Source of the DNA: Auxenochlorella pyrenoidosa
Taxonomy: Eukaryota > Chlorophyta > Trebouxiophyceae > Chlorellales > Chlorellaceae
Reading direction: 5' to 3'
Assembly (NCBI GenBank): GCA_001430745.1
Contig: KQ482017.1
Coordinates: forward strand, 264,171 to 328,170
DNA length: 64,000 nucleotides
Shown: positions 1 through 24,019 of the stretch, piece by piece
Numbering within the stretch: position 1 is the first letter of the stretch
Layout: each line of letters opens with the position of its first letter
Program-made: the position numbers and the translations under genes
The notes under the pieces: generated by a model
What the model was told of the DNA's origin: nothing
Database searches by the model: none
The model's input: the letters and a program-made list of their open reading frames with translations, nothing else

Positions 1-663
1 CGCAGGGGAAGTGCCAAGAGCATCTGAAAGGCTGGTGGTGGTGGGTGGGGCGGGCGCAGGGGGTGTGCCAAGAGAATCTGCAAGGCTGGTGGTTGCGGGT
101 GGGGGGGCCGCAACAGGTGTGATGCCGGTGATGGGTGTGGGGGGTGCGGTTGGAGTGGGAGTTGGGGTGGTGGTTGGTGTAGGTGGGGAGGATGAGGTAG
201 GAGAATCGGTGGGGCCTTTTGTAGGAGGCGAGCTCGAGGTTGGCGGAGAAGCGCTTGAAGGCGTGGGGGGGGGAGCCAGATGTCAGGCTTGCCGCGATGG
301 TGGGTTCGGTTTTTGTGGCTGCGGGATCGGTTGTGGAAGCAGCCTTTTCAGTGGGACCGGTCTTAGCAGCTTTTTCAGTGGAACCGGTTGAAGCAGGTAA
401 GGTTGTGGGATCAGTTGTTGTGGTACCAGTTTCTGCCGGGAGGCTGGCAACTTTGGGGATTTCGGGAACAACAACGGGTTCAGAAGATACTAATGGGCCG
501 ACGGTGCCACCCGGGTCTGGTAGCCCCGAGGCAGCAGGGTCTGTTGCGGCTACGGGGTCACCGGCACCACCGGCACTACTGGTATCAGCCGACCCTGGAT
601 CGGGCACATCTGCCGGGTCTTCCAACAGCCTGCGCCCGCCTTTGGAGGCCTCGGCGAGCACAC
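1..663 (-). CDS. Pro/Thr/Ser-rich protein exon, partial (runs off left edge)
   Basis: Read on the minus strand, one frame is open from 663 to position 1 with no stop. A CTGCAT acceptor complement lies just above 663, so this looks like an internal exon. The product has Thr/Ala/Pro-rich repeats such as STEKAAKTGPTEKAAST, then PPTPTTTPTPTPTAPPTP and repeated TTTSLSDALGT-like units. Such composition is typical of hydroxyproline-rich cell-wall or secreted proteins of green algae, but no folded domain is visible. Upstream exons are unknown; a possible signal-peptide-like start lies near 1018 (MRSLVACAL...), not proven. The antisense Gly/Val-rich frames on the plus strand are shadows. Confidence 0.5.
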
Positions 664-1908
664 CTGCATAGCACGGGTGCAGCACTCGGGAGGGTTCATT
701 CAGATAAGTCATGCAAGCTTTTGCATCGTTGGCAAACTGAAAAGGCGGCAAGCGCCTGCCAGCACTGCTATGCAGCCGACCCGGCTAGAAAGGGGCAAAA
801 CTGGGCGCGCAGTAGCCCAGCCTGACAGCCCTGCGGCTCGCGGGCCCAGCGGGCGCTGGCACAGGCCCTGCCAGCTGGCAGAACACTGCGGCCACGACTT
901 TCTGCTTCGACCCTGAGGGTGGCAGTGAAGGCCAATTGCCGGCCCAGTGCGGCCGGCAGCGAGGGGGAATAGCAGCGCCTGTGCTGCATGTTAAGGCGCA
1001 GGCGACAAGGCTACGCATGGCTCTCTTTTCCAAAAGGCCATGAGTGAGTTGGTCCCTTCCAAAAAAGGAAGGGAAAGAAGGTTAAAAGTTTTCAGGTTTA
1101 TCGTGGAACTTGCGCAAAACTGGAGAGAAGGTTTCTGGAGTGCGTGTTGAGCACAGCTTATGTCACGCGGCTGCCGCTGGATCAGGCGGAGCGGTGAGCT
1201 GAGCAGCAGCTTCCTGCTGCTCATCATGTGTGTGATGATAGCTCATTTAGATCTGATGACACCTAGATAGAGCTATATGTTTGCTGGCGTGATTTTTTGT
1301 TGCTGTTTTGTTGCTGTCGGACCGTGCGCACACAGGCAAGCTAGTATGGGCGTACAGCCACATCTGGCGAGCTTGCAATCCAACACGCACTAACAAGCAC
1401 GCAAAGGAAAGCAGCTGCTTGCCAAGGATCAAGGAGAGCACTCACCGGCGAGGAGGAAGAGGAGGAGGAGGGCCTTGCCTCCCCTCATGGTGCCGACCGC
1501 ACACCACAGCCACTTCTAAAGGGCCCTTGCTTCCTGTGAAGTTGTGCACAAGGGCCGGGTTTGCGGTGTACCCGCAAAAAGCGCTTGAAGGGGCCTTGGC
1601 TCACACACAAAGGCGTCGGCGCTTGGATTGGCATAGCGCTTGGTTGGATTGGCCGCGAGGTGGATTGACGGTCAAGCAGTTCTTCTTGCTCAGAGCCCTC
1701 CTTACGCATAGCTTGTGTTCTAAAAGCATCAGATCTGCTTGTGAGCGGGTGTGAGCAGGGCTTCAGACTGCTAAATCACGAAGGCAGCACTTGGCGCGGC
1801 GAACCCGGCCGCCACCCTCAATCACCCGCCGGCCGGTCCTGTACACTGCCTCGTTGTTCATAAATCATTTGCTCTACGCATTTTGCTAGCTCGCCCGGCC
1901 TGGAGGGC
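664..1908. other. No supported gene; left part of duplicated block begins about 1640
   Basis: No open frame here has family resemblance or convincing splice structure. From about 1640 the sequence aligns with 23730 onward (shared cttggttggattg, ccctcaatca and ggccggtcct stretches), so it forms the upstream flank and probable promoter of the LicD-like gene in both block copies. Confidence 0.5.
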
Positions 1909-3989
1909 ATGGCGATGTTCCGCCTGAAGGGGCCACACCTGGTGCTGTGGCACCAAGGGGAGAGCAGGAGGCACGCGGCAGTTTACTGCACGCTGCTTGC
2001 TGTGCTTGTGAGCGAACCTCAGAAGTTGGGATGGATGGGTCAAACGCTCACTTGTTGCATGTGCTGCCTGCTTACAGCCCGTTTGTTGGATAGTGACAGG
2101 GCCGCAGCCGCCCTGTCGCTTACGGCCGTAACTCGCCCGAGCAAGAATGCCTGCTTGCTTGCCAGCTAATCAAACGAACCGGCATGCACCTGCACATGCA
2201 GGGCCTGTACTTCTATCGGCCCATCTTGACAGTTCCGAGCTATCATCCAGCCAGCAGCGCCGCTCCAGCCCCAGATAGCAGCCGTGATAGCAGCGCACAG
2301 CCGTGCAGCAGTCAGGCACATGCAAGCAGCCTGGACCAGCCAGGGCCTTGGAAGGAGCACCCTCTGATGGATGAGGAAAAGCATTCGGTCAGTGCAGTTG
2401 GGGTTTGAGGGAGCCAGAGGTGCATGCTGTCCAATGGCAGTGATTGATAGTGATCTCAGCGACCTGCCGCCCCCACCTGACTCTGCCAACCCCAACTAGT
2501 TTTACGCTTGCAGTGGCCGGGCGACTCTGTGAAAGCAGACTGTGCAAAGTTCAAGTGCAGGAGGTACGCATTCCTGCGGCAGGATGCTTGCATGTGTGGG
2601 TTTAAAGTCTTGTCTTGAAAAGTCTTGTCTTAACAGCAGCAGAACTCGTGACACAGAACCAGGATTTGTTTTGTTTCGCGGGAGATCTCTGCTCAAGCAC
2701 TGGCTAACACACCTTGCCACCGCCTGCCCACTCAAGGTTTGCTCTGCAGGAACGAAATCTGCAAAACCACCGACCCGACGTGCTGCTCCTTCTGGATGCT
2801 CGACCTGCTGGAGTTTACGGGCTGGTACCTGGCAACCAGAAACTACAAGTGGGTGATGACCTACGGCACCTTGCTTGGCGCCTGGAGAAACCAGACAATC
2901 CTTCCCTGTGAGTGCGTTGGGAAGGGTGGCACCTAACCCGGTACCTGGCCGTGACCAAACTGCATTTCGCAAATCAGGCGTGGAGCTTCCCTTCTTTGAA
3001 GCACGCGCACCCTTGTGTTTGCCACGCAGGGGACAAGGATGTTGACATTGCGGTGGAGCCAAAGGTAGGTGGTTGGAGCTTTGCTGGGGTGCGCAGTGTC
3101 AAGATGTGCAGTGCGGGAAGGTGCAGTGGTCAATTGACAACTTGCAAGCTGTCTTTTAAGACACAAGCGCCTCATGTGGCCTGCAGCTATTTGCTGCCCT
3201 GAGACGTGCCCACCCACGCTCTGCCCCTTTGCAGGTGTGGCATCTGATTGGCGCGCCCAACAATGAGACGACCGACATGGGCTTGAAGCGGGAGGCATGG
3301 AGGTGAGGTCAGACGACAGCCTGCCAACAGACGACAGCAAGATCAGCTCATTCTAATTGCCCCGTAATTCAAGCTGGGTCATGCTTGCTGCTTGTTTGGG
3401 CTCGAAGTCTGTCTTACCGCAACTGAGCCTGCTACACAGACATGTTGAAAGAGCATCAACTTTTGCGCCCCAATGCAGGCACGGCTACTTGCTCTACATG
3501 CACAGCTATTTCACACTTGGACGCGTGTGCTACCACCCTGGCAACCCGACGCTGCTCGCAAACAAGGACCATCTCCAGGAGGGAGATACGTTGCCCTGGA
3601 TCGACATTTTTGAAATGAAGCCTGAGAAGGGCAAGAACCTTTACACCATCGAATCGGTGCGCCTGGGAGGCGTTGGTAGGGCACTAAATGGTGCCATGCA
3701 CACATGACACCATGTTCAAATTTTTCTGCATGCGCCCCCGCCCTGAGGCTGCCGCTTAGCGACCAAGACTGCACGCGGTCTCGCGCCCAACATGCCCTCT
3801 CGCCCTGCTTCCATCTGTTTGCAGTGGAAAGCTGGCCTGGGCACGGCAAACAACACAGTCACATTTGAGGCTATGTACAATGTCAGCGGCCTCCTGCTGC
3901 CGGGCGTTGATGACTATGAAAAGCACCTCACCGACAACTATGGCGACTTCAGAGTTCAGAAAGTGGAGGGGTACAGGACAACCCCTTGA
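1909..3989 (+). CDS. LicD/fukutin-type phosphotransferase, type II membrane protein (copy 1)
   Basis: Eight exons: 1909-2007, 2202-2387, 2514-2563, 2750-2907, 3030-3064, 3235-3302, 3479-3656, 3825-3989. They join in frame to 312 residues. A basic N-terminus (ends ESRR) is followed by a hydrophobic segment at about 22-38 split by intron 1, predicting a Golgi-type signal anchor, then a stem. The catalytic signature is at about 150-175: GTLLGAWRNQ, then LPWDKDVDIAVEP, with Asp166, Asp168 and Asp170 as probable metal ligands. This GTLLG...WDKDVD pattern is that of LicD, fukutin and FKRP, which transfer phosphocholine or phospho-sugars onto glycans; the substrate here is unknown. The start at 1909 is supported by the same ATG in the paralogue. 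The last intron uses GTGCGC. The copy at 24020-26010 is about 87% identical (39 differences in 312, hand count). Confidence 0.82.
2585..2656 (+). repeat. Dispersed introner-like repeat in LicD copy 1 intron 3
   Basis: A diverged copy of the CTTG...GTTTGGGCTTAAAGTCT...GACACAG element lies 21 nt after the 5' splice site, in the sense direction of the host gene. The central AAAGTCTTGTCTTG part is internally duplicated. Confidence 0.55.
3383..3439 (+). repeat. Dispersed introner-like repeat in LicD copy 1 intron 6
   Basis: GCTTGCTGCTTGTTTGGGCT, then GAAGTCTGTCTTACCGCAAC and a CTACACAG end. It is in sense orientation. The second block copy lacks it at this intron (25383-25505), so it inserted after the duplication or was lost from copy B. 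Confidence 0.65.
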
Positions 3990-4154
3990 GCAGCCACAAG
4001 TGCCCTTGGGCCTGGCTTTTCCTGCCCAGCCATGCTGTCATCTTCCCCTCCCGGCGCTGCCGTCAAAGCTCCGCACAGTGTGGTTTGCGCCATAAGCCTG
4101 CCTCTGCTCGCCTGTCAAGAAAGCCGGCGGTGCCATCAATAGTGGCACAGCGAT

Positions 4155-4159
4155 TGTAA
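4155..4159 (+). terminator. TGTAA polyadenylation signal of LicD-like copy 1
   Basis: TGTAA lies about 165 bp after the stop codon, inside the stretch CGATTGTAAGGCAC that is conserved in the second block copy. TGTAA is the usual chlorophyte poly(A) signal. Confidence 0.6.
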
Positions 4160-4179
4160 GGCACAAATGCTGTTGGGGA

Positions 4180-5780
4180 AGGCGGGAGAGGCATGTGCCA
4201 GGAGTGGCAGTGCCGCTGCGCTGCACTGAGCAACGATGCGAGTGACAGCCAACGCATTGGTGCATGCACCAAATGCTCATGCGAAATGCAACGGCAACCG
4301 CCCTAGAGGCAGAAGGGAGGATTGAATGCTCCCCATGGAGCTGCAGCAGATAATTTTCTACTGGCCGACCATGCAGGCTTTCCGTGTGGAACAAACAATC
4401 CAACGATGTTTCATGCCGGGCATGCCAGCATGCAAGGCAATGCCTCGCCTTGGTTGCTGCAACGGCGCAAGGCCACAGCCCTATGCTGCTGCTGGGGTGT
4501 TTTCATCGCCCAACGGACCGCGCAATGCCAGTGCTTTGTGTCAAGATGCAGCTGCATCTCTGGCATTGCTGCTGCAGGAGATGCAAGTGGGCAGCAACAA
4601 TTGATTGTCTGCATAGCTCACCCCGACTTGCCTGAGCGCAGCCATCCACGGCGCCGCCACCCCCCATCGCCAGCCATCTCCATCTCCCCAGCTGCTCCAT
4701 CATGCTGCGCTCCCGCCGATTCTTCCCATGTTGCTGGCTCCATCTTTGCCCAGCTCTGCTGAACTCTTGTTCGAACCAAATTGTGAGAGGCCCCGGTGGC
4801 CAACAAGGTGTTGCGTGCTCAAAGCAGGCGATCGGGATGCGGTGAAAGACGATGGGGGCGGGCAAGCGAGAGACAAGCTAGGAAGGAGCTGAAGTCAGCG
4901 CTCGGCTCGCTGTTGAGGAGCTTTTCCTCGCCCACAAAGCTGCGCACTGCACCTGGCACTCTTTTAAGACGGTCGGAGCAGCATGAGAGGGCCGGCGCGG
5001 CCTTCCGATGCAGTTGGCGGCACCCTCTGGCGCTCCCGTCCCGCCCGTACCGCCTGCCGCCTGCACCCCCAAGTGGACAGCCAGACCAAGTGCAGGTGTG
5101 TTGACGCCTCCCACCCGGAATGCCCAAAGTGTTAGGACAATGGAGCAATCTTGGCCTTCTTTGCAAGAGCCCAATCCTGCAAGCATACCCTATGCTGCTC
5201 TCGCTGGCTCCTCCAAACGACAGATCGCCACATGGCTGCGGCCCCTCAAGACGGTTGCGTGCTTTTGGCCTATGGTGCCCCTCTGTCATAAAAAGTGCGC
5301 AAGACGCGCCGCACCGAGCAGCGGCACTCGCTGCGCATGCTGAGCAGGCCACCACCGGCAGCCGGCTTCCTGTTTACTGCTGCAGGAAGCTGGAGCCTTG
5401 GTTTCCAGTGGCCTCGTTGCAAGGAAAGAGCCAGCAGCTCCACTGCGACAGCATAGTGGGCCGGGTCAAGCTGGACGTCAAACCACCGAGCGGCAATGCG
5501 CAAGCTGCTGCCCTCTGCCTGCAGCATGCACATGCACGAGAGTGCCTGCACCATGCCTGTGCTCATCGCAAGCACTCGCACCCCTGCTGCTTCCAGCAGC
5601 GCTGCGCAATGCGCGCGCATGGAACTGCCACATGATGCCCCCCTGCAAAAAAATCGAGCTGCTGCTGATTGTTGTTTTAAAGTGGTGGGCAGGCCTGCCG
5701 TCCAGATGGGCAGCGTGCAGGTGACCCAGTTGCATGCTCACCTGCGGCAGCATCTATCCCAGCCCGCATTCCATGACGTG
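4180..5780. other. Conserved flank of duplicated block with possible minus-strand exon remnants
   Basis: No complete gene model closes. Minus-strand frames are conserved between the copies: at about 4920-5040 (SCCSDRLKRVPGAVRSFVGEE in both copies) and at about 5395-5480 (AVAVELLALSLQRGHWKPRL against SVAEELLVLPLQRGHWKPKL). In copy B the second frame stops directly after KPKL. This could be a decayed gene convergent with the LicD-like gene, or conserved 3' sequence. Confidence 0.3.
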
Positions 5781-6036
5781 CGCCGGTAGCCAGCGGAAGC
5801 TGACTGCTGCAGTTAGTTGCTTCACTTGATGATTGCCGTGACACATTCCTCTGCTATAATTGACAGCATACTTAGGTTAATTGATGCCGCCCACATTTGC
5901 AGCGCTGCGTGAACACATGCAGGACATAAAGCAGCAAAAAGCAACACAGATTAGCAGCCGCAACCCAAAGTCATTGGCTTTCCTGAAGTGCCAAATTGTA
6001 AACAAGTATCATCACCGAACACAAAAGCTGTCATAT

Positions 6037-6199
<163 letters not shown>

Positions 6200-6455
6200 A
6201 CCCATTGCCATACGTGATTACCACCAGGACGCTGGCAATGTACCAGGTAAAGAAACCCAGTCTTGAGTCAAGTGAATGCACATGCGCTTAGTGTGTCAAC
6301 ATGGAGGTCGCCGCTCACAGTGCAGCATGGCAGCCGGACATGGCAGAGAGTGAGCAGGTGAGCGATGGCTCTAAAGCCGGGTGGCCCATCAGTCTGACAG
6401 GCATCTCCAAAATCAGTATACATTACAAAGAACCAAGATTGCAGGTTGTAATTCC

Positions 6456-6890
6456 AAACTTACTTCACAGATGGGTGCTCTCTAGCACCAAGCATTGAGC
6501 CCACCGGCCCTGCCAGTGGGCGGGTTGAAAAACAACTCTCAAGCCAGCGTCGCCGTTTGGCCTGCTTGAGTGCCCCAAAATAGCTACTTAGTGTATAGAT
6601 CAAGAATTGCTGGCCGACACGTCAAACTAACTCACAGATGGGTGCTTCCCGGCGCCCTTCATTGAGCCCCCTGGCCATGTCGGTGGGCGGGTTGGAGCAA
6701 CTCCCGAGCCAGAGTGGCCATATTGCCAGCTTAGAGCACCCAAAAATAGCTACTTAGTGTAAAGATCAAGAATTGCTGGTCGACACGCCAAACTAACTCA
6801 CAGGTGGGTGCTTCCCATTGGCTGACTCGATTGAGGCGCCAGCACCGCCGCCAGGCGGGTTGGGTGCCTACACCTTGCTGGCTGTGGCTC
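6456..6890 (+). repeat. Tandem repeat, about 165 bp, 2.6 units
   Basis: Units start near 6456, 6622 and 6787. Each contains ACTCACAGATGGGTGCT, a CATTGAGCCC core, GGTGGGCGGGTTG, then GATCAAGAATTGCTGG and CGACACG. Copy B of the block (28240-28480) has a diverged single to double unit, so amplification occurred in copy A. Confidence 0.75.
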
Positions 6891-7207
6891 GACTGCACCA
6901 ATCTAAGCCAATTGATGAGCAAATCAGGTTGGATGTAGCATGAGGGGCTCATAGCCGTTGCATGACTGCATGAAATGTCATGTGCACCCTGAAAAATACT
7001 TTGACAATCACAATGCAACAAGAAGAGTCGCATGCCATAGTGGGCAGCCGGTCTTGTTCATTTAGAGCAACGCGAGAAGATCCTGCGCGCAGGCTCGCCT
7101 GGGCAAACATGCATGGTGCCCTGTGCGCCTGCGCCTGCATCATGCATGCGTCCCCTCTGCGTTTGCTCGCGTGCTGCATCCGCAGATTTGTGCGTGCATC
7201 TGAAGCA

Positions 7208-7212
7208 TTACA
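7208..7212 (-). terminator. TGTAA poly(A) signal for the DHX16-like gene
   Basis: TGTAA on the minus strand lies about 115 nt past the stop at 7326 and is the first such signal downstream. Confidence 0.45.
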
Positions 7213-7325
7213 CATGCTGGCAGTGATTCTGTGGCCCTCAGGCAGCGCTTGCAAATACCAGCGGGGAGTCGAGATGGTGACCCAAGAAGAGTTGTGCATC
7301 CACGCGCAGCAGCAGGGCATGCAGT

Positions 7326-20190
<12,865 letters not shown>

Positions 20191-20558
20191 GGCCGCTCTG
20201 CTGCGAGCGCCACAGCGCCCGTGCTGCTTGTTGTTTCTGCCAAGACGGCCCAGGTCCGTAGGGAGGTTTTTCAACCGTCAGAGCTCGTGGTTTATGCGCA
20301 CGAGACCCCCAGTAAGCAAGGAAATTGTGGCGGGACTCGTCTGGGCGCCCAGTGTGCTGTCCAGCCTGCTGGCCAAGTTGCCACCCAAGGGCGATGTCTT
20401 TGCGCTCAAGTGGCTCGCTCTATAAGAGCAGCGATATTGCAAATGCGATCGCGGCATGTCCGCTAACGAAGACAGCAAAGGCGAGCCTTTGCCGCTTGAA
20501 AGGTGTCGGGTTGGCTTGCTCTCGCTCCCCACCATCTTACAGTCCCTCCTGGATTGCG
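20191..20558. promoter_or_regulatory. Divergent intergenic region between DHX16 and ATG12
   Basis: The two start codons face away from each other across at most 368 bp (265 bp if ATG12 starts at 20456). No TATA box is evident. A shared bidirectional promoter is inferred from spacing alone. Confidence 0.4.
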
Positions 20559-21101
20559 ATGCATGGCCTCCCAGCCGCTCCTCCTGCTCGTCTTTTCCGC
20601 GCAGTGATAGTGTTGTTCAAGCAGACGGGGGACGCGCCGATCCTCAAGCAAAACAGGGTCAAGGTGCGCGGCAAGCTCTGCTGCTCGATTGCCTCCGCCG
20701 CTGAAACCGCTGCCGCCGCTGCCGCCGCCTCGACGCCTTTGCACTTGTTCCTGCACAGCAGGTCGGCCGGCAAGAGCCGTTTGCCAAAGTTGTCGAATTC
20801 CTGCGGCGCAAGCTGGGCAAGGATCAAGTGGTGCGCAGATGCTTGTTGCGCCTTTGCGAATCTCGAAGCTGGGCACATCCCGCTGAAGCGGCCGCCCTGG
20901 TTCTCGCATGCGGACGCGTGTTTCTTAATGCTGTGCAAAGCGTCTGTCAGGCGTATCACTTCCGCCCTGCCGCCGCAGTTTGTGTACCTTAAAGAAGCTT
21001 TCTCCCCGGCCCTGGAGGAGCGCATCTGCGTTCTGTACGAGGCATTCGGGGTGGACGGGCGCCTGGTCGTCAACTACGCCACCGTGCCGGCCTGGGGCTG
21101 A
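20559..21101 (+). CDS. ATG12: Autophagy ubiquitin-like protein ATG12
   Basis: Exons 20559-20663, 20762-20830 and 20979-21101 join to 98 residues. The family landmarks are present in order: FKQTGDAPILKQNRVK, then FAKVVEFLRRKLGKDQV, then FVYLKEAFSPALEER and FDG-like GVDGRLVVNYA, ending in VPAWG. The terminal Gly is the residue that ATG7 and ATG10 use to conjugate ATG12 to ATG5 for phagophore expansion, and it is exposed without processing, as is usual. Intron 1 starts GTGCGCGG. An alternative start, MSANEDSKGE at 20456, resembles plant ATG12 N-termini, but I could not find a splice that keeps frame, so 20559 is used. Confidence 0.9.
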   Translation: MHGLPAAPPARLFRAVIVLFKQTGDAPILKQNRVKVRGKLCCSIASAAETAAAAAAASTPLHLFLHSRSAGKSRLPKLSNSCGASWARIKWCADACCAFANLEAGHIPLKRPPWFSHADACFLMLCKASVRRITSALPPQFVYLKEAFSPALEERICVLYEAFGVDGRLVVNYATVPAWG

Positions 21102-21444
21102 GCCGCAGCAGCCCCCGCCTCGGCTGCGAGCTGGACTGCAGCCGCGTCCGGTGGCAGGCGCGCACTGCGCCGGAAGAACTAGCTGCACACAGTGGCTGAT
21201 TAAACAACCTGCTGGGCGACAAAGGTTAGTCAGAGAAACAAAAAAAATTATGCATTAAGATGCAAGCAGGATGAGGCACGAGGTGTAGGGGTGCCCGCTG
21301 CGGCGGCCAGCTCTGCTGCTGGTGCAAATGCTTCAAGAGAGGCCCATGCTGCTGCCCAGACTCATCCGGCCCGCGCGCCCACGGCGTCTCCTGCTGCTGC
21401 CCCCAGCGCAGGCAGGTTTCCAGCGCCTTGTTGAGGCTGCAGTC

Positions 21445-23297
21445 ATGGCTGACGCCACAGAGGCGGCCCGGGGCAGCCCCGGCCCGCCCAAGCCAGCAGC
21501 GGGTGACGGCAATGCCTCTCCACGCAGCAGCGCGCAGCCAGCGCTGCCAGCAGCAGCGGCCCCGTCGCTCCCTGTCGGCATGCCGGGCATGGTGGGAGCA
21601 GGCTTCATGGGCAATCCCATGGCCGGCATGATGGTGAGGCCTTTGCAGATTCCTCGTTTGCTGTTTTCAGCATGCTGCAGCAGGCGAAACAGCTGGCCCG
21701 CCCACTGCGGAGCAGACATTTCGCCATTGCAGGCACGTTCGATGTTGCAATGCCAGGCCGCCGCCCCCGCATAGATTTGCACTGAGCAGCTGCAGGCGTG
21801 CAGCTACTGGGACCAACACAGGTGTTCGTGCAAGAATTTCCCTGTCTCTGGTGCAGGGCATGAATCCTATGCTGGCCATGATGAATCCCATGCTAGCAGG
21901 CAAGGGGCATCAAACGGGAGGAACATGTATTGGGTAAACTGCCGGGTTCAGGCACTTGTGTGCAGCCACATCTCAACCTGCCCTCATCCTGCTGGGGCCA
22001 AACCTCTGCAGGCATGATGAACCCACTCATGATGCAAAGCATGCAAAGTAGGAGCGGAGGGATCGCGTTTGCATGCACAGGGAAAGATGCTGGCTGCTGG
22101 AACATTGTGCAAAGCGAGGAGCGGCGAGCTGCATACTTGACCTGGGGCAGGTTCTCAGGGGTTCCTCGGCCGTTGGTTTGAGCTGCAGGCTTCATGGCAG
22201 CAGGCATGCGGCCGGGCGGCCTTCACGGCATGGCAGGCGTGCCCGGCGCTGCTGGCGTCGCCGCCGCCCCGGTCGATGCCGGAGCGGCTGAGCGCGCCGC
22301 GGCTGCCCCCAAGGCGGAGCCCCAGCCAGGCCCGCCGCCCGGGTTTGAAGGCGGCGGCATGCGGGGGCGGCGGCCTGGCGCGCAGGATGGCTGGGGGGAG
22401 CAGCGCTTTGATCCGCGCTTTGATGGCCCCCGTGGTGGGGGCCCGCCGTTCAGGCAAGGTTTATGTCAACAGTGTGCATTGACAGGGGGTCCTGCCTGCG
22501 GGCTTGTGTGACGGTGACCCTCAGTCTGCCTGCTCGCATCGCGCCAGGTGCCTGTGCAGTTTGGAGGGGCTGCCCTGACCCGCTGTGCTGAGCAACGGGG
22601 TGCTGCGCTGCTGTGTGCAGGGATGGCCCGCCCTTCCGCGACGGGCCGCCCTATGGCTTCAGGTGGGTGCTGGAAATGGCGGAGGGGTGGCGGTGCTGGC
22701 CTGACAGCCGTGCAGCTGGGATGCCTGCTGTAAAGTTCACGCGGCCACAAACCACATCCACTCCCCTCCTGAAGGGGCCCTCTGTTGAACCGCACAGATG
22801 GGCCCGCCTATTTGTGTTGGACCACTCAGTGTGGCGTCTGCATTGACTGCCAGGTTTCCATTGATGCAGGCCACCCTTTGAGCGCGGCCGCTTCTATGAC
22901 CACGGCCCTCCAGGCCAGGGCGACTTTGGTCCGCCGCCAAGGCAAGCTGCTGGGAGTCGCCGCAAACATGCTGCCTCAGTCGCTGCTTCCTGACTGCTGA
23001 TGTGTTTTAACCTTACCCTACGGTCTGCTCTTGATCTTTCCGAACTCACATGCTGCCCCTTTCTACACCTCCTAATGCAGGCAGTATGGGCGGAGCGAGC
23101 GGGAGCAGGACGATCTCCTGGAAATGTCATACGAACAGTATTATGCACGATTCTGGCAGATAAAGGAGGCGCAGGGCTTGGGGGCAGCTGGCCGCGGTGG
23201 CGCTGCTGGCAAGGAGGATGCAGCGGCAGCTGGGGCGGGAGCTGGGGCGAGCGCGCCAGCGGCGGGAGAGGCTCCAGCGCTTGGAGTGCCTGGGTGA
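21445..23297 (+). CDS. Met/Gly/Pro-rich protein of unknown function
   Basis: Seven exons: 21445-21633, 21857-21899, 22012-22047, 22189-22453, 22621-22662, 22870-22941, 23081-23297. They give 287 residues in a closed frame. The order is an Ala/Pro-rich start (AARGSPGPPKP), a Met-rich middle with repeats NPMAGMM, GMNPMLAMMNPML and GMMNPLMMQSM, an RGG/PPF-type section (PPFRDGPPFRDGPPYGF, PPFERGRFYDHGPPGQG), and a more ordered tail EQDDLLEMSYEQYYARFWQI. The RGG- and PPF-rich part resembles RNA-binding or condensate-forming proteins, but no RNA-recognition domain is visible. Introns 2, 4 and 6 have GC donors (GCAAGG, GCAAGG, GCAAGC). The start is the first ATG of the open frame and is uncertain. 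Confidence 0.6.
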
Positions 23298-24019
23298 CGT
23301 CGACGCCCTGAAACTATGATGAAACGAGCAGCTGCCTTTTTGCTGTCGGCATGAAAGACATTTCTCTGACTTTGCGTTCAGTTGAGAAAACATAGGCAAC
23401 ATGACAGCTGGCTTCAAGCACAGGATATCGATGGTGCCTGTTTCGGGTTGTGCCTCCCCTCACGGCCACCACCCCAGCAGATAAGAAGCGGGTCTGGGCA
23501 CCAGCATAGCGGGTTTGCTGACCAGGTGGCCGACGCACACGAGTATGGCAGAGCAGTCGGTACATCTGTACCGACATCGTTGTACATCGATGCAGCAATG
23601 CGCAGGCAAACAGCAGACCCAGAGGCGCAGGCGGCGTGAGCAACCCACTTGCAAGCCTTCAGAACAGGCCCAGCCCGGGATCAACATTGGCCTTCAAATG
23701 GTAGGTATCCTTGCACCATAGTTTGCCGTGGCGGCTTGGTTGGATTGACAGCCACTGAATGCCCAGTGGCTTGACGGGATTGACAGCCCGACCCTTACCA
23801 GCATGCCTACAGCCCTCATCGCACATAGCTCGTGTTGTCAGCGCTAGATGTGTTTGTACACAGTTATGAACAGGCCCACAGCTCACCTGACCCAAGGCGC
23901 CAAGGATCTGCGCGCCCAACCCGGCGGCACCCTCAATCAGGCCTCTGGCCGGTCCTTGGCAATGGTCCTATGACTTCGTTCCTATATCTGCTCCGTTTGG
24001 CTTTCCCGGCTTGGAGCGC
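23298..24019. other. No gene seen; upstream flank of LicD copy 2
   Basis: There are no supported frames. From about 23730 it aligns with the region upstream of copy 1, including the sequence just before the start codon. Confidence 0.5.

Noticed and set aside
240..671. Plus-strand Val/Gly/Ser-rich frame at the left edge
   Set aside because: The minus strand is open over the full 663 nt, with Pro/Thr repeats and a splice acceptor. The plus frame is its complement.
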